Shown piece by piece: positions 8,806 to 16,186 of a DNA stretch of 54,198 bases. This DNA comes from JBDHTS01 sp044221445 (GTDB lineage: Bacteria; Pseudomonadota; Alphaproteobacteria; Micavibrionales; Micavibrionaceae): assembly GCA_044221445.1 (NCBI GenBank), contig JBGAPF010000016.1:1-54198 (forward strand). Direction: 5' to 3'. The notes under the pieces are model-generated. The model saw only the letters and a program-made list of their open reading frames with translations, did no database searches and was not told where the DNA came from. Numbering within the stretch: position 1 is the stretch's first letter; every line of letters starts with the position of its first letter. The position numbers were made by a program, and so were the translations under genes.

Positions 8806-9181
8806 ACTCAGGGGTTCCTAAATTGTGGTGATTGGCCTATTAATTGATTATATAAGGCTAAAAATTGCGTGTCAAGGCAATAAATTGTATATTTAATGTA
8901 TATTATTGCATAACAGGTCAAATAATTGCAATTTTACCGCTATATCTTGCGGCAACAGGCCGCATTGTTCAGCTTTGGTGGAATGGCCCAATCTCGTCGC
9001 CTGCCGACAATGCGCTGATCTGAATTACTAAAATCTCCCATACAGAATACCTAGCGTTGAGTTTCTTACCCCTCTCCTATAAAACCGAAATAGATTGCCT
9101 GCTTTGGGCAGTTCTGAACTACACGGTTAGATGCGGAGCAACCTTTCTGCACCTGGCAAAGCGGTCAAGGAAAGCTAAACA
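8806..9181. other. Intergenic region between divergent ATPase and nuclease genes
   Basis: 376 bases, strongly AT-rich between about 8830 and 8940. It holds two direct repeats TGTATATT (8886-8893 and 8897-8904), 11 bases or one helical turn apart, inside a stretch framed by TTGC and GCAA motifs; this is a plausible promoter/operator zone for the minus-strand ATPase gene. The half near 9000-9170 has mixed composition and no coding signal on either strand. The plus-strand nuclease gene has its own SD, AAGGAAA, at about 9167-9173. Confidence 0.5.
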
Positions 9182-10330
9182 ATGGTATCCATTCCTGAAA
9201 ATTGCTGGGTGATCGCAGCCGGGGACACTAACCGGAACTACGCCGATTTATGCCTGGAGCATGGCGTTGTGATGATGGGGCCGAGTTATTGCGGCGATTG
9301 GCTGAATAGATGGTCAGAAGACGGCTTAAAAGCTGAGGACGTTCTTCGCCGTGATAAATGGTCGTCCCGTAAAATTACCATGCTTCACAGCTTTGCAAAC
9401 GATATTAAAAAAGGCGATTTGGTTGTCCTGAGGTTGGGCATCAACGAAATCCACGGCGTGGGCATCGTACAGAACGGCTATCAATATAATGAGCTTTTCT
9501 CCGACATTGACGGATGGGATTTGGCGCATATTCATCGCGTGGATTGGATTTGGAAAAAGCCGGACGGAAAACCACAATCCTCGAATGGGGCGCTGAGGCG
9601 CGGAGATACCCTCCAAAAGCTGGGCAGAACAGATAAAACGGAAAGTATTTTTAAGTGGATTGAAGCCCTGCCGGAGCCTAGCGCAAAATTGCCCGCATTG
9701 AAAAACGCTGGAAAAAAACTGCGCGTTTCCGACATCATCCGCAAGCTGTTTGATTATGGCGTAGGTTCCGGCTCCCTTTCCACCCTTGAAGACAGGATCA
9801 AGGATTTATGCTCCCTGGCGGAATGGTACAAAACATACCGCGTGGAACCTTCCGAGCATGAAACCCTGGCGCACTTGATAAGCCCTCTGTTGCTGGCGCT
9901 GGGCTGGACGCCGCAACGCCTGGCGCTTGAATACACCATCAAGGAAAGCCGGACGCGGGTTGACGTTGCCTTGTACCCTAACGGCAACAGGAAGGCTTAT
10001 GAGCCTATTGCCTTCATCGAGGCCAAAAAATTCGGGTATTCGTGCCTGAGCGCGGAAAGCCAAATTAGGAATTACGCTGAAAATATGAAATATCTTCGGC
10101 GTCTGATTGTCACGGACGGCATCCGTTACGGCGTTTTTGTCCGCAAGCAGGACGATGATGAATTTCCAGACAAGCCCTCAGCCTATTTAAATCTGACAGA
10201 TTTGCGGGACGAATATCCGGTTTATGGCGATTGTCGGGGCGCGGACGAAGCGTTGCTTTATATGAGCGCGGCCTGGAGCCATCGTTTTGAGCATCCCTAT
10301 ACGCCCGTCAAAAAAGATGAAGAACTGTAA
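9182..10330 (+). CDS. PUA/EVE-like domain fused to a PD-(D/E)XK nuclease
   Basis: 382 residues. Residues 1-130 (CWVIAAGDTN, FANDIKKGDLVVLR, IHGVGIV, RVDWIW) have the layout of PUA-like EVE/McrB-N domains that read modified bases. Residues 220-330 form a nuclease core like the N-terminus of type I restriction R subunits: helix SEHETLAHLISPLLLALGW, Asp261 in RVDVALYP, then Glu280 and Lys282 in FIEAKKFG. This combination suggests a single-protein, modification-dependent restriction enzyme; that function is inferred. No methylase or motor gene is beside it, which fits type IV-like action. An SD, AAGGAAA, lies about eight bases before the ATG. It converges on the 10340 gene with a nine-base gap. 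Confidence 0.75.
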   Translation: MVSIPENCWVIAAGDTNRNYADLCLEHGVVMMGPSYCGDWLNRWSEDGLKAEDVLRRDKWSSRKITMLHSFANDIKKGDLVVLRLGINEIHGVGIVQNGYQYNELFSDIDGWDLAHIHRVDWIWKKPDGKPQSSNGALRRGDTLQKLGRTDKTESIFKWIEALPEPSAKLPALKNAGKKLRVSDIIRKLFDYGVGSGSLSTLEDRIKDLCSLAEWYKTYRVEPSEHETLAHLISPLLLALGWTPQRLALEYTIKESRTRVDVALYPNGNRKAYEPIAFIEAKKFGYSCLSAESQIRNYAENMKYLRRLIVTDGIRYGVFVRKQDDDEFPDKPSAYLNLTDLRDEYPVYGDCRGADEALLYMSAAWSHRFEHPYTPVKKDEEL

Positions 10331-10339
10331 GGCCGGACG

Positions 10340-10966
10340 TTAAGCGGCTTTCTTCATCAACGCGCCATGCACTTTGCCGTCCTTCGCGGCTTGCATGAGA
10401 ACCCAGAACATTTCATCTTCACGAATAAGCTGAATTTGGTGATGATTGAGCAGAGTGGTGATTGCCAGCACCCAGCCGCTTACCTTTTCAAAACTGAGGT
10501 CTTTTTCTTTGCCGCTGAGGATATGGCGGAGATTTCCCCTGTGCAGCACATCGCCGCATTCGCCATACAATTTCAGCAAATCCTCTTTTTTTAAGTACCC
10601 TTGAGTTATGCGCTCGACTTTTTCCGGGCGGCCCGTCTGAGGGTTGATTATCTGGCGGCTGGGAACGGGATAAAAATCGGGATGCAGCTTTTCCAGCCGC
10701 TTTATGATTTCATCGGCGTTATAGGCTTTAGAGAGCGCCTTTCCTTTGACCTCAGGCATATCGCCGTGCGCCGCCAGACATGCCAGGGCAATCAATTCGC
10801 AGACCATCCGAAGCTGCAAATAGCAGATTTCATATGCGACGATCCGGGGAAGCGGCATAAGGCCCGCCGTGGTATCCGTGATAACAGCTATGCGGCGCTT
10901 CACTTCTTCCATGAGGTCGCAGTATAAATCTCTCATGGCGCTGGAATTTACGGCCCTTTCCGTCAT
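10340..10966 (-). CDS. Alpha-helical protein with HEPN-like RX4H motif
   Basis: 208 residues when started at ATG 10966, chosen because it makes a clean ATGA overlap with the stop of the upstream gene and has AAGGA before it; an in-frame ATG at 11017 is less likely. The protein is mainly helical. It carries ECGDVLHRGNLRH with Arg143 and His148, matching the RX4-6H pattern of HEPN ribonucleases; the rest of the fold cannot be checked by eye. It is coupled to a membrane protein gene and sits among nucleases, so a role in abortive infection or toxin-antitoxin action is possible. I do not recognise a named family. Confidence 0.65.
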   Translation of the reverse strand: MTERAVNSSAMRDLYCDLMEEVKRRIAVITDTTAGLMPLPRIVAYEICYLQLRMVCELIALACLAAHGDMPEVKGKALSKAYNADEIIKRLEKLHPDFYPVPSRQIINPQTGRPEKVERITQGYLKKEDLLKLYGECGDVLHRGNLRHILSGKEKDLSFEKVSGWVLAITTLLNHHQIQLIREDEMFWVLMQAAKDGKVHGALMKKAA

Positions 10967-11715
10967 GCCCGCTTTTTCCTTTTTTCTTCGTAATCCGGCG
11001 CTTTCAGGCTTGGCCATTTCTGCCGGTTTTTGAAATCTTCAAAGTCCTGAAATTCTTTGTGTTCGTAATAATGGACATACCCAGCCAGCCGCTTCCGGTT
11101 TTCATCCGTCATAAAATTGTGTTTTTCAAAGAAATCTTTTAACTCGTCTGGGCGAACAGGGGGAGTTTCGTGCCTATCGCGTAAAGAACTCCATTCGCGC
11201 TGACATTCCTGATCGTCGCTCTGGGGAATTTGGCTACCGCCGCCGCCAAGCAGGACTTGACGGTACTCGGCAAGCTGGCAGTCATGGAAATCCTTGGACA
11301 CTTCCTTGATTTCCTGTTCGCTGCATCCCAGCCGCCGTAATGTTTCCTGAGTTGATTTTAAAATCTCCCTGGTCTGTTCCTCTGGAATGCCGCCCAGCCA
11401 GCCGGAACGGGCCGTATTAGACAGGGATGACACGGCGAAAATCTTGGAAAGTTCTTTGACTTGCTCCAGAGTGGCGTAAGCATGGGTCAACGCCCTCTCG
11501 ATCTTCGCTTTTAGGCCGAAAAGCCCCAGTTCACTGACATCATCGAAGCGGGACAGCACGGCCAGCAAAACGCCGGATATAAGCAGAAATACTGCCGGCT
11601 CTTTTGCGTCCTGTATCAGGAAAAACAGGGCGGGCGCGGCGGCAACATAAACGATCCCCAGCGCGAACAATATTCTTTGCCAAGCCCTGGGCTTGCGATT
11701 GTCTTTCATCCCCAT
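10963..11715 (-). CDS. Inner-membrane protein with cytoplasmic coiled coil, unknown function
   Basis: 250 residues. Two adjacent transmembrane helices lie near the N-terminus (about 14-34, ILFALGIVYVAAAPALFF, and 41-55, AVFLLISGVLLAVL), giving a short hairpin with both ends in the cytoplasm. A charged helical stretch follows (about 67-150) and a basic C-terminus rich in Lys, Glu and Tyr. It is the first gene of a two-gene unit; its stop overlaps the next gene as ATGA. A membrane anchor paired with an RX4H protein recalls membrane-linked defence pairs, but no family is recognised. Confidence 0.65.
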   Translation of the reverse strand: MGMKDNRKPRAWQRILFALGIVYVAAAPALFFLIQDAKEPAVFLLISGVLLAVLSRFDDVSELGLFGLKAKIERALTHAYATLEQVKELSKIFAVSSLSNTARSGWLGGIPEEQTREILKSTQETLRRLGCSEQEIKEVSKDFHDCQLAEYRQVLLGGGGSQIPQSDDQECQREWSSLRDRHETPPVRPDELKDFFEKHNFMTDENRKRLAGYVHYYEHKEFQDFEDFKNRQKWPSLKAPDYEEKRKKRA

Positions 11716-11783
11716 ACTCCCTTGATTGTGTTCGATTATAGTAAATTAAAACACTGAAAAACAGTCTTAAATACCCATTTGCA

Positions 11784-11812
11784 TTGCATTTTCCTTATAT
11801 CGCGGATAGAAA
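11784..11812 (+). promoter_or_regulatory. Candidate promoter for the structured RNA
   Basis: TTGCAT (11784-11789), a 17-base spacer and TAGAAA (11807-11812). The -35 box is identical to the one proposed for metA; the -10 box is weak. A start near 11820 would fall about 16 bases before the first base-paired segment of the RNA. Confidence 0.35.
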
Positions 11813-11819
11813 AAATACA

Positions 11820-12024
11820 GTCTGTCGTTTTGGCGGGCTGGGGCTTTTCATCCCCTTATCAAGTGCGGCTCCGACACAGCCGCGAGTGTGTCGCTACTCA
11901 GCTATGGCTGGGTGGCGATTGCCATGTCCAAGGCGCAAGCCCAAAAGCATCGCGCCGTTTCACTTGATACGGATGAAAACACCCAGTCACCAGAGCAGGA
12001 CAAGCTCTGGTGACAGTTTTTTTT
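11820..12024 (+). ncRNA. Candidate structured RNA or leader, about 205 nt
   Basis: The 5' end is approximate. A long closing stem is made of CTGGG/CCCAG (11838-11842 with 11982-11986), TTTTCATCC/GGATGAAAA (11845-11853 with 11971-11979) and TATCAAGTG/CACTTGATA (11857-11865 with 11961-11969), separated by small internal loops. It encloses three hairpins: CGGCT/AGCCG (11866-11882), an 11-bp helix CGCTACTCAGC/GCTGGGTGGCG with a TATG loop (11892-11917), and GGCGC/GCGCC (11932-11956). A strong intrinsic terminator follows directly. No ORF with coding character lies inside. The downstream lipoprotein gene starts 16 bases after the T-run, so this could be a stand-alone RNA or a terminator-controlled leader. 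It does not have the single-rod shape of 6S RNA, and no reverse transcriptase is next to it. Confidence 0.6.
11986..12024 (+). terminator. Strong intrinsic terminator
   Basis: Perfect 11-bp stem GTCACCAGAGC / GCTCTGGTGAC (11986-11996 with 12004-12014), seven-base loop, then AG and eight T residues (12017-12024). The first stem base is shared with the closing stem of the upstream folded RNA, so the two structures meet and may compete. Confidence 0.9.
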
Positions 12025-12040
12025 AATGGGGATTTTCAGG

Positions 12041-12487
12041 ATGAAAAAGGAATTGATGATATTTTCCATGACCGTATTCCTCGCCGGCTGCGCCAGCCCG
12101 ATTGAAAGCATGACGGCGCAACAGGTTTCAACCCTGAGCGACAGCCAGCTTTGCTATTCTGATGGCATACACCGCAAGGGCGAAAAGACCAGGCAGGAAA
12201 TCCAGCGCAGAAATCTCAATTGTGACCCGGCTTTCAGGTATTGCATGGATAGCGGTTTCACGCCTGGCACAAATCCGTTTTTAGGCTGTCTGCAAATGCG
12301 GGCGCAACAGGATTACCATGGGGCGCTCATAGAACAACAGCAACAGGAGCAAAACCCGGTAAAATCCTACATGCTGGAGCTTCCGCCGATGCAGCCGCCG
12401 AAAAGCCCCGATACAGCAACGCAAACGCATTGCAGCGCCTACGATAATGGGCCGTTCGGAAGCGGCCTAGATTGCGCCAGCCATTGA
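12041..12487 (+). CDS. Small predicted lipoprotein
   Basis: 148 residues from ATG 12041, preferred over 12026 because GGGGA lies eight bases upstream and the product then opens with a standard lipoprotein signal (MKKELMIFSMTVFLAGC); the lipobox LAGC predicts lipidation of the cysteine. The mature protein is polar, with several cysteines (LCYSDG, NCDPAFRYC, GCLQM, HCSAY, DCAS) and a Gln-rich patch, so it is probably periplasmic and disulphide-bonded. No family is recognised. It starts 16 bases after the T-run of the terminator and structured RNA, so any read-through of that terminator would control it. Confidence 0.72.
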   Translation: MKKELMIFSMTVFLAGCASPIESMTAQQVSTLSDSQLCYSDGIHRKGEKTRQEIQRRNLNCDPAFRYCMDSGFTPGTNPFLGCLQMRAQQDYHGALIEQQQQEQNPVKSYMLELPPMQPPKSPDTATQTHCSAYDNGPFGSGLDCASH

Positions 12488-12533
12488 ACTTTTAAGCCCT
12501 TAACGCTATTCCTGATATTTACCGGAGGGAATA

Positions 12534-13724
12534 ATGGCTATTTTTACCGATATGGACGGTGATTTTGAGGGCGTCATGCCTGACAACATGGCAAACGGGG
12601 AATATCTCCGCCGTTCCAGACGGGAACCGGCTAGACGGATCAGAACCCGGCTTAACGAATGGCATTCCCGTTATCCAGCCTCCGAGCAAGCTGAACTGGC
12701 TACCAGGCTTCTTTCCGTCAATGACCAGGATCATCAGGCTGCGTTTTTTGAGCTTATGCTGCATGAATTGTTTCTGAGGGACGGATGGACTGCGGAGGTT
12801 CACCCGACGATACCGGGAACAACGCGCAATCCTGACTTTAAATTCACTAAGAACGGGCAATCCGTCATCGTCGAAGCCAAGGTCGTTATGGGGCGCTCGG
12901 ATCAAGAGAGCGCCGCCATACGGCGTTTGAATGCCATGATGGATACAATAAACCGCCGCGCCAGCGCGGATAGGTTCTTCCTCAGTATAACTACAAGAGG
13001 ATTGCCAGAGCGCGATATTCGCGGGCGGCAACTGGCAACCGATCTCCAGCGCTGGCTTAACGGTCTTGATTATGATGAAGCTCTGCGAAAGGCAAACCTG
13101 GGAAATCCTGAGCAGTATGATTTTAGCGATGGAAACTTTCATGTAATTTTTGAGGCCATACCCAGAAATCGGGAACGCGCTCAAGAAACCGACCGTGTAA
13201 TCGGCATTCGCTCTCATGGGCATAATGGCGGATGGATGCAGTCTGGAGAAAGTCTCAGAGGCGCAGTTGAGGAAAAAGCGAGAGCCTACGGACAAATGAA
13301 TATGCCGTATGTCATAGCCGTGAACGTATGGGAATTTTTCGGCCATACAGCGTCCGACAGTCTGGAGGCGTTATATGGCTCGGAACAAACCCAAGTCACC
13401 CGATACGGCAACGGCGGGACAGAGATAGCAGAAGTCCGCGCCAGAGACGGTTGCTTTGGAACACCTGACAATCATCGCAAAACCAATGTGTCGGGCGTTT
13501 TAACGGTAAATAACGCCTCGCCCTGGGCTTTGGCGAACCGGAAGGTCGTATATACCCCTCATGTCTGGTCTGATTTTCCTTTGGGATCACCCATCGGCGG
13601 CACAACGGATATATCCTTTAATGCCGAGCAAGACGGTTTTACAATTCAAAACGGCAGGACGGCGGCGGAATTATTGGGGCTGCCGGAAAATTGGCCTATG
13701 AGCGCTGAGGATGAATTTGAATAG
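12534..13724 (+). CDS. Stand-alone PD-(D/E)XK restriction-like nuclease
   Basis: 396 residues with SD GGAGGG before the ATG. The core lies at about 65-130: Glu73 in FFELMLHELFL, Asp101 in NPDFKF, then Glu114 and Lys116 in VIVEAKV. This spacing is typical of the PD-(D/E)XK fold used by restriction enzymes and related DNases. The remaining 270 residues, with several Trp-rich and Gly-rich stretches (GHNGGWMQSG, ASPWALANRK), match nothing I know and may be a target-recognition domain. No partner methylase is adjacent. Role as a defence nuclease is inferred from fold and neighbourhood. Confidence 0.75.
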   Translation: MAIFTDMDGDFEGVMPDNMANGEYLRRSRREPARRIRTRLNEWHSRYPASEQAELATRLLSVNDQDHQAAFFELMLHELFLRDGWTAEVHPTIPGTTRNPDFKFTKNGQSVIVEAKVVMGRSDQESAAIRRLNAMMDTINRRASADRFFLSITTRGLPERDIRGRQLATDLQRWLNGLDYDEALRKANLGNPEQYDFSDGNFHVIFEAIPRNRERAQETDRVIGIRSHGHNGGWMQSGESLRGAVEEKARAYGQMNMPYVIAVNVWEFFGHTASDSLEALYGSEQTQVTRYGNGGTEIAEVRARDGCFGTPDNHRKTNVSGVLTVNNASPWALANRKVVYTPHVWSDFPLGSPIGGTTDISFNAEQDGFTIQNGRTAAELLGLPENWPMSAEDEFE

Positions 13725-13780
13725 AATTTCACCCCCTTATAGAACTCCGCTCATGGGGCCGGGAGAACTCCGCTCGTTTG

Positions 13781-14584
13781 CTAAAAGGGTATATCTTCAT
13801 CATTACCTAACCCGCGCCTGATTGCCTCTATAATCTGTTCTTTTTTGTTTTTTGCCTTTTTGTAAGGATCGTAAGTGCCTTCCATGATGGCCGCGAATTT
13901 TTCTTCATTTATGATAAAATCCAGAGTGGCTCGCCAACCGCTATCTCCGCCGCCACATAAAAAAGGAGTTTCCTGAATTTTCTCCAGCGCACACTTCCAA
14001 CCATCAATTCCATCAATATCGCGCAAACGGGCTTTTATTCCCTCAGCCCGTTTTTTGCTCAATTTCATGGCCGTAGGCAGGTTATTTTTCTGAGCCATTT
14101 CGTTGTAAAGCGAGAATGCCTGTAGAACATCCGCGTCCGCGTATGCGTCTATTGTTGATTTTTTAACCTGGTTGCCCTTGTTCTTATTTGTATCGCGCCC
14201 GTGTCGCATATGTGTCTGCGATTGCATTGCTTCCGTATTGGAAACGGCTTGATGAAATTGAATCTCATCGTAATTACAAATCGTTATGACTTGCCAAACT
14301 GTATCGGTCCGCGTTTCAATTCTTCCCCAAAGTTTTAACTTATCCAAGAAACGCTGCGCCTTGCTGTCCGACCATCCCCATGCCTTTGCGAGGAAGCGAA
14401 CTGCACGGGCAAGCTGTCCACGCTTTAATAAAACAGGATGGCCGCCGATATTAGCGACACCTTCTTTAAATTGAGCGTTCTCCACGAGCCATATCCAAGC
14501 CTCACGCTCGCTGTATTTTTCGTGTTTTCCGAAGAATGGATCGTCCATCCATCCTCTGGGCATGGCATACCATCCAATAGCCAT
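13781..14584 (-). CDS. DnaD-like replication/helicase-loader protein
   Basis: 267 residues from ATG 14584 (a GTG lies one codon earlier). The N-terminal half has the winged-helix pattern of phage and plasmid replication organisers (WIWLVENAQF, LKRGQLARAVRFLAKAWGWS, RFLDKLKLWGRI, ITICNYDEIQ). A charged linker follows at about 120-145. The C-terminal part has the WKCALEKI, PFLCGGG and WRATLDFII elements seen in DnaD-like loader proteins. In phages and integrative elements such proteins recruit the host helicase. It is the last of four minus-strand island genes (15822 to 13781), so a replication or maintenance module is likely. Confidence 0.68.
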   Translation of the reverse strand: MAIGWYAMPRGWMDDPFFGKHEKYSEREAWIWLVENAQFKEGVANIGGHPVLLKRGQLARAVRFLAKAWGWSDSKAQRFLDKLKLWGRIETRTDTVWQVITICNYDEIQFHQAVSNTEAMQSQTHMRHGRDTNKNKGNQVKKSTIDAYADADVLQAFSLYNEMAQKNNLPTAMKLSKKRAEGIKARLRDIDGIDGWKCALEKIQETPFLCGGGDSGWRATLDFIINEEKFAAIMEGTYDPYKKAKNKKEQIIEAIRRGLGNDEDIPF

Positions 14585-14653
14585 CACACATACCCAGTAC
14601 AGGCTTGATGCCCACTATGATTATAAGCGGCATTGATCTTGGAGAAATTGACT

Positions 14654-14956
14654 TTACGACAGGCGCGGTTTTTTCGTCGCATGGGAATTACGTCCTTCGT
14701 CGATTACTGTTTTGAGTTTTTGGAAAACGGTGCGTTCAATCGCGCCGCTGAGTTGCCGGTTGATCGGATGGCAAATATTGAAAATATGGTCGCCGGATTT
14801 TTTGGTGGGATATGTCAGGCGATAACCCTGGCCGTCGAGCGTTTCATGAATGCCGATACTGCTCACATAAAAACAGCCGCCCAGAACCATAGAGGCGAAG
14901 CCGATCAGGCCGTCCTGGGGCTGGATGAGGGAGATTTTCACATCACTGATTTGCAT
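14654..14956 (-). CDS. SpoVG-family DNA-binding protein
   Basis: 100 residues from ATG 14956, which has GGAGGGG about seven bases upstream; longer in-frame reading is not coding-like. The order of motifs follows SpoVG: ISDVKISLI, GLIGFASMVL, YVSSIGIHE, RLTYPTKK and ICHPINRQ. SpoVG proteins are small site-specific DNA and RNA binders best known from Firmicutes; homologues also occur on mobile elements. Its start overlaps the end of the 60-aa gene by 14 bases. Here it probably regulates or assists element replication; this is inferred from position next to the DnaD-like gene. Confidence 0.75.
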   Translation of the reverse strand: MQISDVKISLIQPQDGLIGFASMVLGGCFYVSSIGIHETLDGQGYRLTYPTKKSGDHIFNICHPINRQLSGAIERTVFQKLKTVIDEGRNSHATKKPRLS

Positions 14957-15125
14957 CGGCGGCCCCTCCGGCCTTCGTTGGAACGATCTGTTCCCGCTCG
15001 TTGATTTTGATGAGCAAGGCCATGAACCCAGACAGATTATGCAAGGCTTCCGCCGCCTCCCTGCCGGAAAGGCGGACGCCTGGAACATGCTGTTCGATGG
15101 ATTTTGTGAAGCCTTCTAAACTCAC
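14943..15125 (-). CDS. Small hypothetical protein, 60 aa
   Basis: GTG start at 15125; only a weak SD (GCGGG) is visible. The product is helical in the middle (AAEALHNLSGFMALLIKIN) with a small-residue tail. It overlaps the SpoVG-like gene by 14 bases in another frame, which suggests translational coupling and supports it being real. No family is recognised. Confidence 0.55.
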   Translation of the reverse strand: MSLEGFTKSIEQHVPGVRLSGREAAEALHNLSGFMALLIKINEREQIVPTKAGGAADANQ

Positions 15126-15214
15126 GACCCGCGTTCATCGTTGTTAAACACGGGACAAGTTTTTCAATTTTTTAGAGACGAAAAAACGGTGACAGGGTGT
15201 AACGAAACCAGCCT

Positions 15215-15279
15215 GAGAAGGGTGTCACCCTTCTCAAAGTTCGCAGAAATAAAGGGTTTTACTGGGTGCCACCCTTCTT
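15215..15279. repeat. Two copies of a palindromic element
   Basis: A perfect 21-bp palindrome (GAGAAGGGTG-T-CACCCTTCTC, 15215-15235) and, 44 bases on, a second copy of its right part GGGTGCCACCCTTCTT (15264-15279; 15 of 16 bases match). The first copy lies in the gap upstream of the SpoVG operon, the second covers the last codons of the 15259 gene. They could be binding sites for a dimeric regulator or replication protein. Confidence 0.6.
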
Positions 15280-15822
15280 TTTTCCACTCTTGTGATATCC
15301 GCCTTTTCTTTTCTCAGGCAATCTCACAAACGAAGCCATCCTTTCAATATCCCTGCCACTCAGACCGGAGCCATGTTCTTCCAGCCATGCCTCTATTTGA
15401 TCTTTGACGGGCTGATTGTCATTGTCGATTTCCAGTTCCTTAATGGCGCGGAGCATCAGGTCTATATAGGGCGTGGAATAAGAACCGTCCCGGCTATAGC
15501 TTTCTATGTAATCGGTAGCCTGTTCGCTTTCCCGGTCAAGTTTCGCCAGCGTGACCTCTATATCCGGCAACAAGCCATGCAATTGCGCCCGCGCCTTATG
15601 TACGGCGGTCAGGGTAAAAATTTTGTCGTCGATCTCGTTCAACAGGGCAAACGGGCGTTCCGGCAAAACGGACTGGAGCAGATTTTTGAGTTCCAGCAAC
15701 AAAAGCCGATACCGATGGGCTTTCTCCCTATGCTCCTCAATTTGATCGTCAGGGGCGCTCAGGTCGAAATCGCGCTCCTGGCCCAACAATTCTCTGATCC
15801 GCTCTTTTCTGCCGTGGGCCAT
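15259..15822 (-). CDS. Helical hypothetical protein, 187 aa
   Basis: Mostly helical and charged, with heptad-like stretches at about 25-60 and 80-115 that could form a coiled coil. The C-terminus is basic (LPEKRKGGYHKSGKKKGG) and may contact nucleic acid. It is the first gene of the minus-strand island group leading to SpoVG and the DnaD-like protein, separated from them by the palindromic element. No family is recognised, and the SD is weak. Confidence 0.6.
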   Translation of the reverse strand: MAHGRKERIRELLGQERDFDLSAPDDQIEEHREKAHRYRLLLLELKNLLQSVLPERPFALLNEIDDKIFTLTAVHKARAQLHGLLPDIEVTLAKLDRESEQATDYIESYSRDGSYSTPYIDLMLRAIKELEIDNDNQPVKDQIEAWLEEHGSGLSGRDIERMASFVRLPEKRKGGYHKSGKKKGGTQ

Positions 15823-16186
15823 GGATTACAACTTTCGGGGTTACAACCTTAATTTTCCCAAGATTATGATATTCAGCGGGTTTTATCCATACGGCAGATT
15901 GATCCCCGGAGAGCGGCAGAAACCCTATATTCTCTGCGACATGCGGGCCGGGACGGACGTAAAAAGGAACATTATATCTTGATAATGGTTCGTTCGTAAC
16001 GTATCAAAAACGGAGAGCCACTATCCTTATCCAGCGACATCCGATATAATCCAAAAACACTAGGAAATCAGGCGCTTCCAGGACTGTAAATTGTCCGAAA
16101 GTGTCCAGCAGGATTTAGCCAAATCCAGCATATTTTCGGGTACATTTTCGGGTATTCGGGTATGCGCGGAAAAGGAGATACCCGAA
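15823..16186. other. Integrase upstream region with likely attachment/arm sites
   Basis: 364 bases with no coding signal. From left to right: an inverted repeat TTGATA/TATCAA (15979-15984 with 16002-16007), two direct CCAGCA repeats (16105-16110 and 16125-16130), an inverted repeat GGATTT/AAATCC (16111-16116 with 16121-16126), then the TTCGGGTA tandem repeats next to the integrase start. This density of short repeats is typical of integrase arm and core sites. No tRNA gene is present here. Confidence 0.5.
16133..16186 (+). repeat. TTCGGGTA tandem repeats and hairpin over the integrase RBS
   Basis: TTTTCGGGTA occurs at 16133-16142 and 16145-16154, and a third TTCGGGTA at 16155-16162. The last copy also pairs with ATACCCGAA (16178-16186), forming a nine-base-pair hairpin (16155-16163 with 16178-16186) whose loop holds the SD AAGGAG. 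Integrase binding here could close the promoter, or the hairpin could limit translation of the integrase. Confidence 0.65.

Noticed and set aside
15264..15280. Plus-strand intrinsic terminator (GGGTGCCACCC followed by Ts)
   Set aside because: No plus-strand gene or promoter lies upstream and the stem is only five base pairs around one base. It is better explained as a copy of the palindromic element.
16008..16030. Possible second copy of the tRNA-Asn 3' end (CGGAGAGCCACT)
   Set aside because: Only about 10 of 12 bases match CGGGGAGCCATT, with no further similarity, so it is not convincing as the right attachment site.
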